DNA of 8,902 nucleotides from Acidimicrobiia bacterium (GTDB lineage: Bacteria > Actinomycetota > Acidimicrobiia > IMCC26256 > BP-133), in contig JAICGL010000131.1 of the NCBI GenBank assembly GCA_025923175.1, forward strand, positions 1-8,902. The letters run 5' to 3'. A program made the position numbers and the translations under genes. Below are positions 1 to 6,290 of this stretch, in pieces; position 1 is the first letter of the stretch, and each line of letters begins with the position of its first letter. The notes under the pieces are model-generated. The model was not told where the DNA came from. It ran no database searches and worked only from the letters and a program-made list of their open reading frames with translations.

Positions 1-319
1 CTGCCCGGTGGCGAATCGACCACCGTCAGCCGGCTCCTCGTCACGTCGGAGCTGGTCGAGCCGCTGCGGGAGCGCCTGGCCTCCGGGTTCCCCGTCCTCG
101 GCACCTGCGCCGGGCTGATCCTGCTGGCCTCCGAGGTCCTCGACGGCCGGCCCGACCAGGTCTCGCTGGGGGCGATCGACCTCACCGTGCGGCGCAACGC
201 CCACGGCCGCCAGAACCAGTCGTTCGAAGCTCCACTTGAAATCACCGGCCTGTCCGGTGGACCCTTCCCGGGTGTGTTCATCCGGGCCCCGGGGATCGAG
301 CGGGTCGGTCAGGGCGTCG
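1..319 (+). pseudogene. pdxT: Inverted partial copy of pdxT (glutaminase subunit fragment), open at the window edge
   Basis: Read from base 1 in frame 1, this stretch encodes 106 residues that match residues 43-148 of the intact PdxT on the other strand. They start at LPGGESTTVS, pass the nucleophile motif GTCAG and end at GIERVGQGV. I count 42 base differences in 319 (about 87% identity) but only about 9 amino-acid differences, so most changes are silent and this copy evolved as a working pdxT. The start lies outside the window. The C-terminal part, including the His and Glu of the catalytic triad, is replaced from about base 319 by the antisense of yebC. The frame stays open to 993 only by chance in GC-rich DNA. 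It cannot encode a functional glutaminase as it stands. It is either a rearranged relic or a misjoin in the assembly. Confidence 0.85.
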
Positions 320-873
320 CGGACCGACGTGAAGTCGGTGGGGGCGGTGGTGATGTCGAACGTGTCGCCCTGGTCGGTGACGTCCTCCGCGCCCGCCTCG
401 AGTGCCGCCATCATCAACTCGTCCTCGTCGACCCCGCTGGTCTTGTCGACGATGATCATCCCCTTGCGGTGGAACTGCCAGGCCACAGCGCCGGGCTCGG
501 CCAGCGAGCCCCCATTGCGAGTGAAGATGTTCTTCACCTCCGACGTCGACCGGTTCCGGTTGTCGGTCAGGCACTCGGCAATGACGGCCACACCGTTCGG
601 GGCGTAGCCCTCGTAGGTGACCGACTCGTACGTCACGCCCTCGAGCTCGCCCGTCCCCCGTTTGATGGCCCGCTCGATCGTGTCGAGGGGAACCGACGCC
701 TCCCGGGCCTTGTCGTACATGGTCCGCAGGGTGGCGTTGGCTGTGAGGTCACCGCCGCCTTCGCGGGCCGCAACCTCGACCTGGCGGATCAGCTTGGCGA
801 AGAGCTTGCCCCGGACCTTGTCCTTGGCCGCCTTTTGGTGCTTCGTGGTCGCCCATTTCGAATGGCCGCTCAT
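307..873 (-). CDS. yebC: YebC/PmpR family protein, C-terminus missing at a rearrangement junction
   Basis: The ATG at 873-871 opens a frame beginning MSGHSKWATTKHQKAAKDK, the hallmark N-terminus of the YebC/PmpR family. Further family motifs follow: AAREGGGD near residue 40, YEGYAPNGVAV near 90, ECLTDNRNRS near 102, and LEAGAEDV near 161. The match ends at about residues 186-188 (SVRDAL). The family is normally about 240-250 residues, so roughly the last 60 (end of domain III) are absent. Beyond that the frame runs to the window edge through antisense pdxT, which is not YebC sequence. Family members are cytoplasmic proteins described as transcriptional regulators or as factors relieving ribosome stalling. 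The gene follows pdxT after 12 bases, the usual actinobacterial order, where ruvC would be expected next. Identity is sure; whether the gene is truly broken in the organism is not. Confidence 0.88.
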
Positions 874-880
874 GCTTTGG

Positions 881-887
881 TCACCTC
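881..887 (-). promoter_or_regulatory. Ribosome binding site of yebC, overlapping the pdxT stop
   Basis: On the minus strand GAGGTGA lies 7 bases before the yebC ATG and shares bases with the pdxT TGA at 888-886. This fixes the yebC start and suggests coupled translation of pdxT and yebC. Confidence 0.75.
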
Positions 888-1458
888 ACAGGCTCGAGAG
901 GAAGTGCTGGTGGAAGCGCAGATCGCCGGCCAGCTCGGGATGGAAGGCGCAGACGGTGACCCGCCCCTGGCGGGCCGCCACGGGCTCTCCTGAAGACAAG
1001 CAGGCCAGGACTTCGACGCCCTGACCGAGGCGCTCGATCCCCGGGACCCGGATGAACACACCCGGGAAGGGTCCACCGGACAGACCGGTGATTTCAAGTG
1101 CTGCTTCAAAGGACTCGTTCTGGCGGCCGTGGGCATTGCGCCGCACGGTGAGGTCAATCGCCCCGAGCGGGACCTGGTCGGGACGCCCGTCAAGGACCTC
1201 GGAAGCAAGCAGGATCAGCCCTGCGCAGGTGCCGAGGACCGGCATACCGGTGGCGAGGCGCTCCCGGAGAGGATCGACGAGCTCGGAGGTCTGCAGCAGT
1301 CGGCTGACCGTCGTCGACTCGCCGCCGGGGAGGACGAGAGCGTCGGCCTGAGCGAGGTCGCGGGGCAGGCGAACCTCGAGGTTGTCAGCGCCGAGCGCCG
1401 ACAGCGCCTCAACGTGGGGCCGGAAGCCCCCCTGGAGAGCAAGAACGCCGACCTTCAC
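886..1458 (-). CDS. pdxT: Pyridoxal 5'-phosphate synthase glutaminase subunit PdxT
   Basis: This 190-residue protein is the class I glutamine amidotransferase subunit of PLP synthase. It hydrolyses glutamine and passes ammonia to PdxS. It starts MKVGVLALQGGF, as PdxT/YaaE proteins do. The oxyanion-loop LPGGESTTVS is at 43-52, the nucleophile is Cys78 in GTCAG, the RRNAHGRQN PdxT signature is near 106-114, and the His173/Glu175 pair in FHPE completes the triad. Length is normal (about 185-200). The start codon is GTG, 21 bases after the pdxS stop, with no convincing Shine-Dalgarno, so it may rely on translational coupling with pdxS. All catalytic residues are present, in contrast to the partial inverted copy at 1-319. 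Confidence 0.96.
   Translation of the reverse strand: MKVGVLALQGGFRPHVEALSALGADNLEVRLPRDLAQADALVLPGGESTTVSRLLQTSELVDPLRERLATGMPVLGTCAGLILLASEVLDGRPDQVPLGAIDLTVRRNAHGRQNESFEAALEITGLSGGPFPGVFIRVPGIERLGQGVEVLACLSSGEPVAARQGRVTVCAFHPELAGDLRFHQHFLSSL
1014..1332 (-). repeat. Second arm of an inverted repeat with bases 1-319 (lies inside intact pdxT)
   Basis: This part of the intact pdxT is the inverted partner of bases 1-319, with 695 bases between the arms. The arms align without gaps. Differences per 60-base block, moving from base 1 toward the junction, are 15, 9, 8, 6, 2, and then 2 in the last 19, so identity rises steadily toward the join. The outer end is set by the window edge and may extend further. 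Confidence 0.85.
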
Positions 1459-1479
1459 CTGGGGGCACCGTCAGCACGC

Positions 1480-2367
1480 TCACCAGCCCCGCTCGGCCAG
1501 CCGGACGTCGAGCTTGTCGATCTCCTCACCCTTCATGGGCTCGCCGAGCCCCCGGGAGACCTTGGCGATGATCTCGGCGTCGCGGTAGTGGCTGGTGGCC
1601 TCGACGATGGCCTTGGCCCTGGGGGCCGGGTCGGCCGACTTGAAGATCCCGCTGCCGACGAACACGGACTGGGCGCCGAGCTGCATCACCAGCGAGGCGT
1701 CTGCCGGCGTGGCGATTCCTCCGGCGCAGAACAGCGGCACCGGCAGCTCGCCCAGTTCGGCCACCTCTTGCACGAGGTCGATCGGGGCCCGGAGCTCCTT
1801 CGCCCAGCCGAAGAGCTCGGCCGGGTCGGCCTGACCGATCTTGCGGATGTCGCCCAGGATTGAGCGCAGGTGGCGGACGGCCTCGACGATGTTGCCCGTC
1901 CCCGCCTCACCCTTGGAGCGGATCATGGCCGCCCCCTCGGAGATGCGGCGCAGGGCCTCGCCCAGGTTGGTGGCCCCGCACACGAACGGTGTGGTGAAGG
2001 CCCACTTGTCGACGTGATGGGCCTCGTCGGCCGGGGTGAGGACCTCGGACTCGTCGATGTAGTCGACCCCGAGGGCCTGAAGGACCTGGGCCTCGGCGAA
2101 GTGGCCGATGCGGCACTTGGCCATGACCGGGATCGTCACCGACGCCTTGATCGCCTCGATCATGGCCGGGTCGCTCATGCGGGCGACGCCGCCGTCGCGG
2201 CGGATGTCGGCCGGGACCCGCTCGAGGGCCATGACCGCCGCCGCGCCCGAGTCCTCGGCGATCTTCGCCTGCTCGGCGGTGACGACGTCCATGATCACGC
2301 CGCCCCGCAACATCTCGGCCAGGCCCCGCTTGACGCGGGCCGTACCGGTGCTGCGCTCGTCGGACAT
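1480..2367 (-). CDS. pdxS: Pyridoxal 5'-phosphate synthase lyase subunit PdxS
   Basis: This 295-residue protein is the synthase subunit of the DXP-independent vitamin B6 pathway. It makes pyridoxal 5'-phosphate from ribose 5-phosphate, glyceraldehyde 3-phosphate and ammonia supplied by PdxT. The frame begins VKRGLAEMLRGGVIMDVV. The two Schiff-base lysines are Lys84 (PVMAKCRIGHF) and Lys152 (RSKGEAGTGN), equivalent to Lys81 and Lys149 of the Bacillus enzyme. Asp27, the phosphate loop GEAGTGN and the barrel motifs FCAGGIATPADA and FVGSGIF are also present. The frame is open further upstream to 2589, but the ATG at 2367 matches family length and has a strong Shine-Dalgarno 9 bases before it. It is the first gene of the pdxS-pdxT-yebC operon. 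Confidence 0.97.
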   Translation of the reverse strand: MSDERSTGTARVKRGLAEMLRGGVIMDVVTAEQAKIAEDSGAAAVMALERVPADIRRDGGVARMSDPAMIEAIKASVTIPVMAKCRIGHFAEAQVLQALGVDYIDESEVLTPADEAHHVDKWAFTTPFVCGATNLGEALRRISEGAAMIRSKGEAGTGNIVEAVRHLRSILGDIRKIGQADPAELFGWAKELRAPIDLVQEVAELGELPVPLFCAGGIATPADASLVMQLGAQSVFVGSGIFKSADPAPRAKAIVEATSHYRDAEIIAKVSRGLGEPMKGEEIDKLDVRLAERGW

Positions 2368-2376
2368 CAGACCTCG

Positions 2377-2385
2377 CCTCTCCTT
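2377..2385 (-). promoter_or_regulatory. Ribosome binding site of pdxS
   Basis: On the minus strand AAGGAGAGG lies 9 bases before the ATG at 2367. It decides the start against the longer in-frame opening that reaches 2589. Confidence 0.8.
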
Positions 2386-2402
2386 GCCGAACCGTTGCGC
2401 CG

Positions 2403-2408
2403 AGTCTA
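2403..2408 (-). promoter_or_regulatory. Possible -10 element for the pdxS operon
   Basis: On the minus strand TAGACT fits the actinobacterial TANNNT -10 pattern and would give a short leader before the pdxS Shine-Dalgarno. The expected -35 position (about 2426-2431) has no good TTGACA-like match and falls in a small dyad, CCCGG-TCGG-CCGGG, at 2423-2436. This is a weak, sequence-only call. Confidence 0.3.
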
Positions 2409-2606
2409 GAGGGGCACGCTCCCCCGGTCGGCCGGGATACCGGCGTCGCGATCGTGGTCGCCGAAATGGCAGTGCCTGGTGCGCGAGCAGGGTTGAAAGG
2501 GGCGGATGTGAGGCCGGGGCGTGGGCATCTTGTCCGGACCAGGGGGAGCGGCGGCCGGGACGATGAATCCCAAGCGGCACCCGTGCCATCTTCCCAGAAA
2601 GTTGTC

Positions 2607-5600
2607 ATGCGCCGTCTGCGACATTCCCTCAAACTCCCCGGCGCCCCTGCGCCCTCCGCCCGCCTCCCCCGCCGGGGCCGGTCGGTCGCCATCGCGCTGG
2701 CCGGAACCGTGACCGCCGCAGTGGCGCTGTCTCCCGTGCTGTCGGGCCGGGCCGGCGCCGACGCCGTGCCCTCCGCCACCGGGGTCGTGACCAATGTGGC
2801 CGGGACGGGGAGCGGAGGATTCAGCGGCGACGCCGGCCCGGCCACCGCCGCCCGGCTCTCCGGCCCCCGCCACGTCACCGTGGCCGCCGACGGCTCCCTC
2901 TACGTGGCCGACGGGGAGAACCACCGCGTTCGGCGCATCGCTCCCGATGGGACCATCACCACCGTGGCCGGAAACGGCACCGCCGGCTCGCACGGCGACG
3001 GCGGCCCGGCCACCGAGGCGGCCATCAACACACCCCACGCCGTGGCCCTCGACGACGCCGGCAACCTGTTCATCGCCGACAGCATGTCGGCTCGGATCCG
3101 CAAGGTGACCCCGGACGGGACCATCACCACCGTCGCCGGAACGGGCGTTGAAGGCTTCAGCGGCGACGGCGGTCCCGGCACCTCGGCCAAGATCCGCAAC
3201 CCAAAGGGCCTCGAGATCGGCCCCGACGGCGCGCTCTACATCTCCGACGGCCTCAACCACCGGGTGCGGCGCCTGGACCCGGACGGGACGATCACCACCG
3301 TGGCCGGGAACGGCGCTGCCACCTCGGCCGGTGACGGCGGTCCCGCCACCGACGCCTCCATCAGGGTTCCACGCGGCCTCGACTTCGACGCCACCGGCAA
3401 CCTCTACGTGGCCGAAGGGGACGGTCATCGCGTCCGTCGGATCGGCACCGACGGCATCATCACCACCGTGGCCGGCACCGGCACGCTCGGCTACAACGGG
3501 GACGGCATCCCCGCCACCACCGCCTTCCTCAACGACCCTCACGGCGTCGTCGTCGACGGATCCGGCCGGCTGTTCATCGCCGACACCGACAACAACCGCA
3601 TCCGCATGGTCGCCGCCGACGGGACGATCTCGACCGTGGCCGGAACCGGCCAGTCGGGGGACGGTAGGAGCGGGCTCGTCTCCTACTACTCGGCCCTCGG
3701 GAACCCCCGGGGCGTGACCCTCGACGCCGCCGGTGACCTCTACATCTCGGACACCGGCAGCCACCGCATCCGCAAGGTGACCAACCCGACAGCCGCCCCA
3801 TTCGGGGTGTCGGTCGGCGATGCCCGGCCGGTGGCCGAAACCGACGCGGTGGCCGGGGCCGGGGATGCGGCCGATGACCCGGCGATCTGGGTCGACCCCG
3901 CCGACCCGACGCGCTCGCTGGTGCTCGGCACGGACAAGGCCACCGACTACCTCGAGGTCTACGACCTGAGCGGCCACCGCCGGCAACGATTCGCCGACCG
4001 GAACCGCAACCTGAACAACGTCGACGTCCAGGGGGGCTTCTCGATGGGTGACCGGACGGTGGGTCTCGTGGCCACGTCCGGGAGCGATCTGGGCTTCTAC
4101 GCCATCGACCCGGCCACCCGCGAAATCACCGAGGTGACTCCCGACACGGCGGTCCGCCCGGTCCATGGGTCCTCCGGGGTGTGCATCTACACCAGCCCCA
4201 CGTCCGGGAAGACGTACGCCTTCGCCGCCGCCGTCAGCGGCAACGTGCAGCAGTTCGAGATCACCGCCGGCCCCGACGGCACGGTGACCGCCGTGTCGGT
4301 CCGGGGACCGTGGGACGTAAACCCCGCGCCCGACTATGAGGTCCACGACGGGGAGATGGAGGCCTGCGCCGTCGACGACGAGACCGGCACGCTGTATGTG
4401 GCCGAGCAGGCCGTCGGCGTGTGGGCCTACGGCGCCGAGCCGACCGACCCCACCGACCCCGTCAGCCGGACGCTCGTCACCAGTACCGGGCCGCACAACG
4501 GCGGGCCCGTCACCCCGGACCTCGAGGGGATCGCAGTGGTCCCGGGACCTGACGGCGGCGGCTGGGTCATCGTTTCCTCCCAGGCCAGCAACTCCTACGT
4601 CGTGGTCGAGCGGGCGGCGCCCCACGCCTATGTCCGCACCGTGATGGTCGGGGCGGCCGGCGAGGTCGACAAGTGCTCTTTTACCGACGGAATCGACGCC
4701 GTCGCCGCCGACCTGGGCGACTACTTCCAGCGGGGCCTGTTCGTCTGCCAGGACAACAACAACACCCTCGCCACCGGGGCCGGCGCCAACCAGAACTTCA
4801 AACTGGTCCCCCTCGACCAGATCGTCCCGCTGCCCGCCCCCGACCGCCCGGTCCCGCCGTCGACCACCACAACCTCGTCAACGACGACCTCGACCACCAC
4901 GTCGTCATCCACGACCACGTCGACCACGACCTCGTCAACGACGACGTCGACCACCACGTCGTCATCCACGACGACGACGAAGCCGCCCGCGTCGTCCTCC
5001 ACGACGACGTCGAGCGGCCCGACGACGACCAGCACCACCGCCGGCCCCGGCCCCACGACGACCTCCACCTCCCCGCCCGCGGTCGCCGACCCCGGCTTCG
5101 GGCGTGCCGGAGAACGATCGGGCTACTGGATGGTCGACGCCGGCGGACGCGTCCACCGTTTCGGGGACGCCGCCGACTTCGGCGGCCCAGTCGGGAAGCT
5201 GGCCGCCGGCGCGGCGGCGGTCGACCTGGAGCCCACGCCGACCTCGGCCGGCTACTGGGTCCTGGCTGACAACGGCCAGGTCTACCGGTACGGCGACGCC
5301 AGGCCCCTGGGCGACCTGTCCGGCGATCTCCGGCCGGGTGAAGTGGCCGTCTCCTTGTCGGCGACCCCGTCGGGCAACGGCTACTGGATCTTTACCGACC
5401 GGGGTCGGGCGGAGGCCTTCGGCGACGCCGAGTTCCTGGGCGACGTCTCACGCCTCACACTGGCCGGGCCGGTCCTCGACTCGATCGCCACGCCGACCGG
5501 CGCCGGGTACTACATGGTCGCCTCCGACGGCGGCATCTTCGCCTTCGGGGACGCCCGTTTCTACGGGTCCATGGGCGGCCGGCCGCTCAACGCTCCGGTC

Positions 5601-5870
5601 CAGTCACTGGTACCGGACCCCGACCGGACCGGCTACTGGCTCGTCGCCTCCGACGGCGGGGTCTTCGCCTTCCAGGCCGCCTTCCGCGGCTCGATGGGCG
5701 GGCGGCACCTCAACGCCCCGGTGACGGGCATGGTTCCCTACGGCGACGGCTACCTGATGGTCGGCAGTGACGGCGGGGCTTTCACCTTCTCGTCCCGGCC
5801 GTACGCCGGGTCGCTCGGTTCCGCACCCCCCAGTCAGCCGGTCGTGGCGGTGGCACCCCTGCGGGACTGA
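2607..5870 (+). CDS. Secreted multi-propeller protein: NHL repeats, phytase-like domain, Ser/Thr linker, GYW repeats
   Basis: This 1087-residue protein is predicted to be exported. Residues 1-53 form a signal peptide with a basic n-region, the hydrophobic run SVAIALAGTVTAAVAL, and likely cleavage after AGA or ADA at 49-53. Residues 58-395 hold six NHL repeats. Residues 398-743 match beta-propeller phytase: GDAADDPAIWVDP, NLNNVDV, LYVAEQAVGVWAY, PDLEGIAV, SSQASNSYVV, TDGIDA and ANQNFKLVP. Residues 751-826 are a Ser/Thr/Pro linker. Residues 839-1087 hold six GYW-type repeats. Phytases of this class are calcium-dependent and release phosphate from phytate, but several phosphate-binding positions look changed here, so enzyme activity is uncertain. 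Four cysteines (526, 587, 690, 714), all in the phytase-like part, could form disulfides outside the cell. The start at 2607 is chosen because it places the signal peptide at the N-terminus; the frame is open to a GTG at 2454. No membrane anchor or sorting motif is visible at the C-terminus. Confidence 0.88.
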   Translation: MRRLRHSLKLPGAPAPSARLPRRGRSVAIALAGTVTAAVALSPVLSGRAGADAVPSATGVVTNVAGTGSGGFSGDAGPATAARLSGPRHVTVAADGSLYVADGENHRVRRIAPDGTITTVAGNGTAGSHGDGGPATEAAINTPHAVALDDAGNLFIADSMSARIRKVTPDGTITTVAGTGVEGFSGDGGPGTSAKIRNPKGLEIGPDGALYISDGLNHRVRRLDPDGTITTVAGNGAATSAGDGGPATDASIRVPRGLDFDATGNLYVAEGDGHRVRRIGTDGIITTVAGTGTLGYNGDGIPATTAFLNDPHGVVVDGSGRLFIADTDNNRIRMVAADGTISTVAGTGQSGDGRSGLVSYYSALGNPRGVTLDAAGDLYISDTGSHRIRKVTNPTAAPFGVSVGDARPVAETDAVAGAGDAADDPAIWVDPADPTRSLVLGTDKATDYLEVYDLSGHRRQRFADRNRNLNNVDVQGGFSMGDRTVGLVATSGSDLGFYAIDPATREITEVTPDTAVRPVHGSSGVCIYTSPTSGKTYAFAAAVSGNVQQFEITAGPDGTVTAVSVRGPWDVNPAPDYEVHDGEMEACAVDDETGTLYVAEQAVGVWAYGAEPTDPTDPVSRTLVTSTGPHNGGPVTPDLEGIAVVPGPDGGGWVIVSSQASNSYVVVERAAPHAYVRTVMVGAAGEVDKCSFTDGIDAVAADLGDYFQRGLFVCQDNNNTLATGAGANQNFKLVPLDQIVPLPAPDRPVPPSTTTTSSTTTSTTTSSSTTTSTTTSSTTTSTTTSSSTTTTKPPASSSTTTSSGPTTTSTTAGPGPTTTSTSPPAVADPGFGRAGERSGYWMVDAGGRVHRFGDAADFGGPVGKLAAGAAAVDLEPTPTSAGYWVLADNGQVYRYGDARPLGDLSGDLRPGEVAVSLSATPSGNGYWIFTDRGRAEAFGDAEFLGDVSRLTLAGPVLDSIATPTGAGYYMVASDGGIFAFGDARFYGSMGGRPLNAPVQSLVPDPDRTGYWLVASDGGVFAFQAAFRGSMGGRHLNAPVTGMVPYGDGYLMVGSDGGAFTFSSRPYAGSLGSAPPSQPVVAVAPLRD
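2778..3791 (+). repeat. Six NHL repeats (first beta-propeller)
   Basis: Within the secreted protein, six units of about 55-57 residues (58-395) follow the pattern ITTVAGTG..G..GDGGPAT, then a GV.D..GNLY.AD core, then HRIRKV.PDGT. Unit 6 is the most divergent and lacks the GDGGPAT stretch. Six NHL units usually close one six-bladed propeller, commonly a protein, carbohydrate or nucleic-acid binding surface; the ligand is unknown here. Confidence 0.88.
3798..4835 (+). other. Beta-propeller phytase-like domain (second propeller)
   Basis: Residues 398-743 align along their length with Bacillus-type phytase as I recall it. Calcium-site positions retained are Glu585 (E211), Asp638 (D258), Glu640 (E260), Gln659 (Q279) and Asp688 (D308). 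Lys444 (K76) is also kept. Positions changed are Q601 for E227, S523 for Y159, V543 for K179 and Q475 for R104; the loop holding R122 is shortened to SGSD. Bacillus numbers in brackets are from memory. Confidence 0.78.
4857..5084 (+). repeat. Low-complexity Ser/Thr/Pro linker with a 57-base internal repeat
   Basis: Codons 751-826 are nearly all Thr and Ser (TTTSTTTSSS type), with Pro, Gly, Lys and Ala toward the end. At DNA level bases 4874-4915 recur at 4931-4972 with one mismatch, a 57-base (19-codon) period. It looks like an exposed flexible spacer between the phytase-like domain and the C-terminal repeats, and a possible O-glycosylation target. Such DNA is prone to copy-number change and to assembly collapse. 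Confidence 0.85.
5121..5867 (+). repeat. Six GYW-type repeats (likely third propeller)
   Basis: Units begin at residues 839, 882, 925, 967, 1009 and 1048, with a period of about 39-43. The core is GYW.VASDGG.F.FGDA.F.GS, cleanest in units 4 and 5 and degenerate in 1-3 and 6. I know this repeat from secreted or surface proteins of Acidimicrobiia and some other actinobacteria, usually at the C-terminus. Its function is not established to my knowledge. A beta-propeller fold is inferred from period and composition. Confidence 0.75.
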
Positions 5871-5871
5871 G

Positions 5872-6282
5872 TCAGGTGCGGGCCGGGTCGATCGCGACGG
5901 GCTCCCGGTGGGCTTCATGGTGGTTGGCGGCGCGAGGAGTGGCCAGAACCTCGGCCGTGCGGCCGTCGAGCTCCGTCCCGGGGAGGACGCCTGTGCCCGA
6001 CAGCACCGTCTCGAGCGCCTCGAGCCACCGCTCGTAGTACTGCCACGGTTCCCGCTCGGGATCCCCTTCCCACCGGCGGATGGCGCCGATGAGGGCGAGC
6101 TGGAACTCGCTCCAGTCGTAGAGACCCCGGTGGTAGGCGGCCACGGCGAGGGCGAAGGCCCGCAGCTCCCACGGATCGTTGAACGACAGCTGTTCGGCGT
6201 CGCCGCCCGGGCCGGGCAACTCGGTGAGGAGTTGCTCGACCCGGCGGCGGGCGTCGCCGAGTTCGGTCGGGTCGGGTCGCAT
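5872..6282 (-). CDS. Nitrile hydratase accessory protein (activator / metallochaperone-like)
   Basis: This 136-residue protein matches the small nitrile hydratase accessory family (P14K-like). Characteristic stretches are FNDPWELRAFALAVAAYHRGL at about 34-54 without its last residue, then DWSEFQLALIGAIRRWE, and YYERWLEALETVL near 82-94. These proteins are related to the N-terminal part of the beta subunit. They help insert cobalt and mature the active-site cysteines of the alpha subunit. It is the last gene of the operon, 8 bases after the alpha stop. The chosen ATG at 6282 lacks a good Shine-Dalgarno. A TTG at 6294 overlapping the alpha TGA is a possible alternative adding four residues, and the frame opening back to 6402 is an overlap artefact. 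The tail after residue 107 is His/Ala/Arg-rich and not recognisable. Confidence 0.87.
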   Translation of the reverse strand: MRPDPTELGDARRRVEQLLTELPGPGGDAEQLSFNDPWELRAFALAVAAYHRGLYDWSEFQLALIGAIRRWEGDPEREPWQYYERWLEALETVLSGTGVLPGTELDGRTAEVLATPRAANHHEAHREPVAIDPART

Positions 6283-6290
6283 CCCGGAGG

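Larger units (their letters stand above)
2368..2606. other. Divergent intergenic region between pdxS and the secreted-protein gene
   Basis: This is the only sizeable non-coding gap in the window (239 bases). It should carry the promoters for both divergent transcription units. On the pdxS side I see the candidate -10 and the dyad listed separately. On the plus side I found no convincing -35/-10 pair and only a poor Shine-Dalgarno (AGAAAG) before the ATG at 2607. The large plus-strand frame is open back to a GTG at 2454, but that extension has no domain or signal-peptide character, so I treat it as non-coding. Confidence 0.55.

Noticed and set aside
187..993. Plus-strand frame of 268 codons running from the pdxT fragment into the yebC region
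   Set aside because: Only bases up to about 319 encode PdxT sequence; the rest is antisense to yebC and pdxT, open by chance in GC-rich DNA.
2368..2589. 74-codon N-terminal extension of PdxS
   Set aside because: PdxS family length and the strong Shine-Dalgarno at 2377-2385 support the ATG at 2367.
2454..2606. N-terminal extension of the secreted protein from a GTG at 2454
   Set aside because: It would bury the signal peptide 51 residues inside the protein and shows no conserved features.
2406..4625. Minus-strand frame of 739 codons opposite the large secreted-protein gene
   Set aside because: Composition is a Gly/Arg/Val/His shadow with no domain; the plus strand has clear NHL and phytase motifs across the same bases.
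4874..4972. Possible CRISPR-like or intergenic direct repeat
   Set aside because: It lies in frame inside a coding Ser/Thr linker, with only two copies and no unique spacers.
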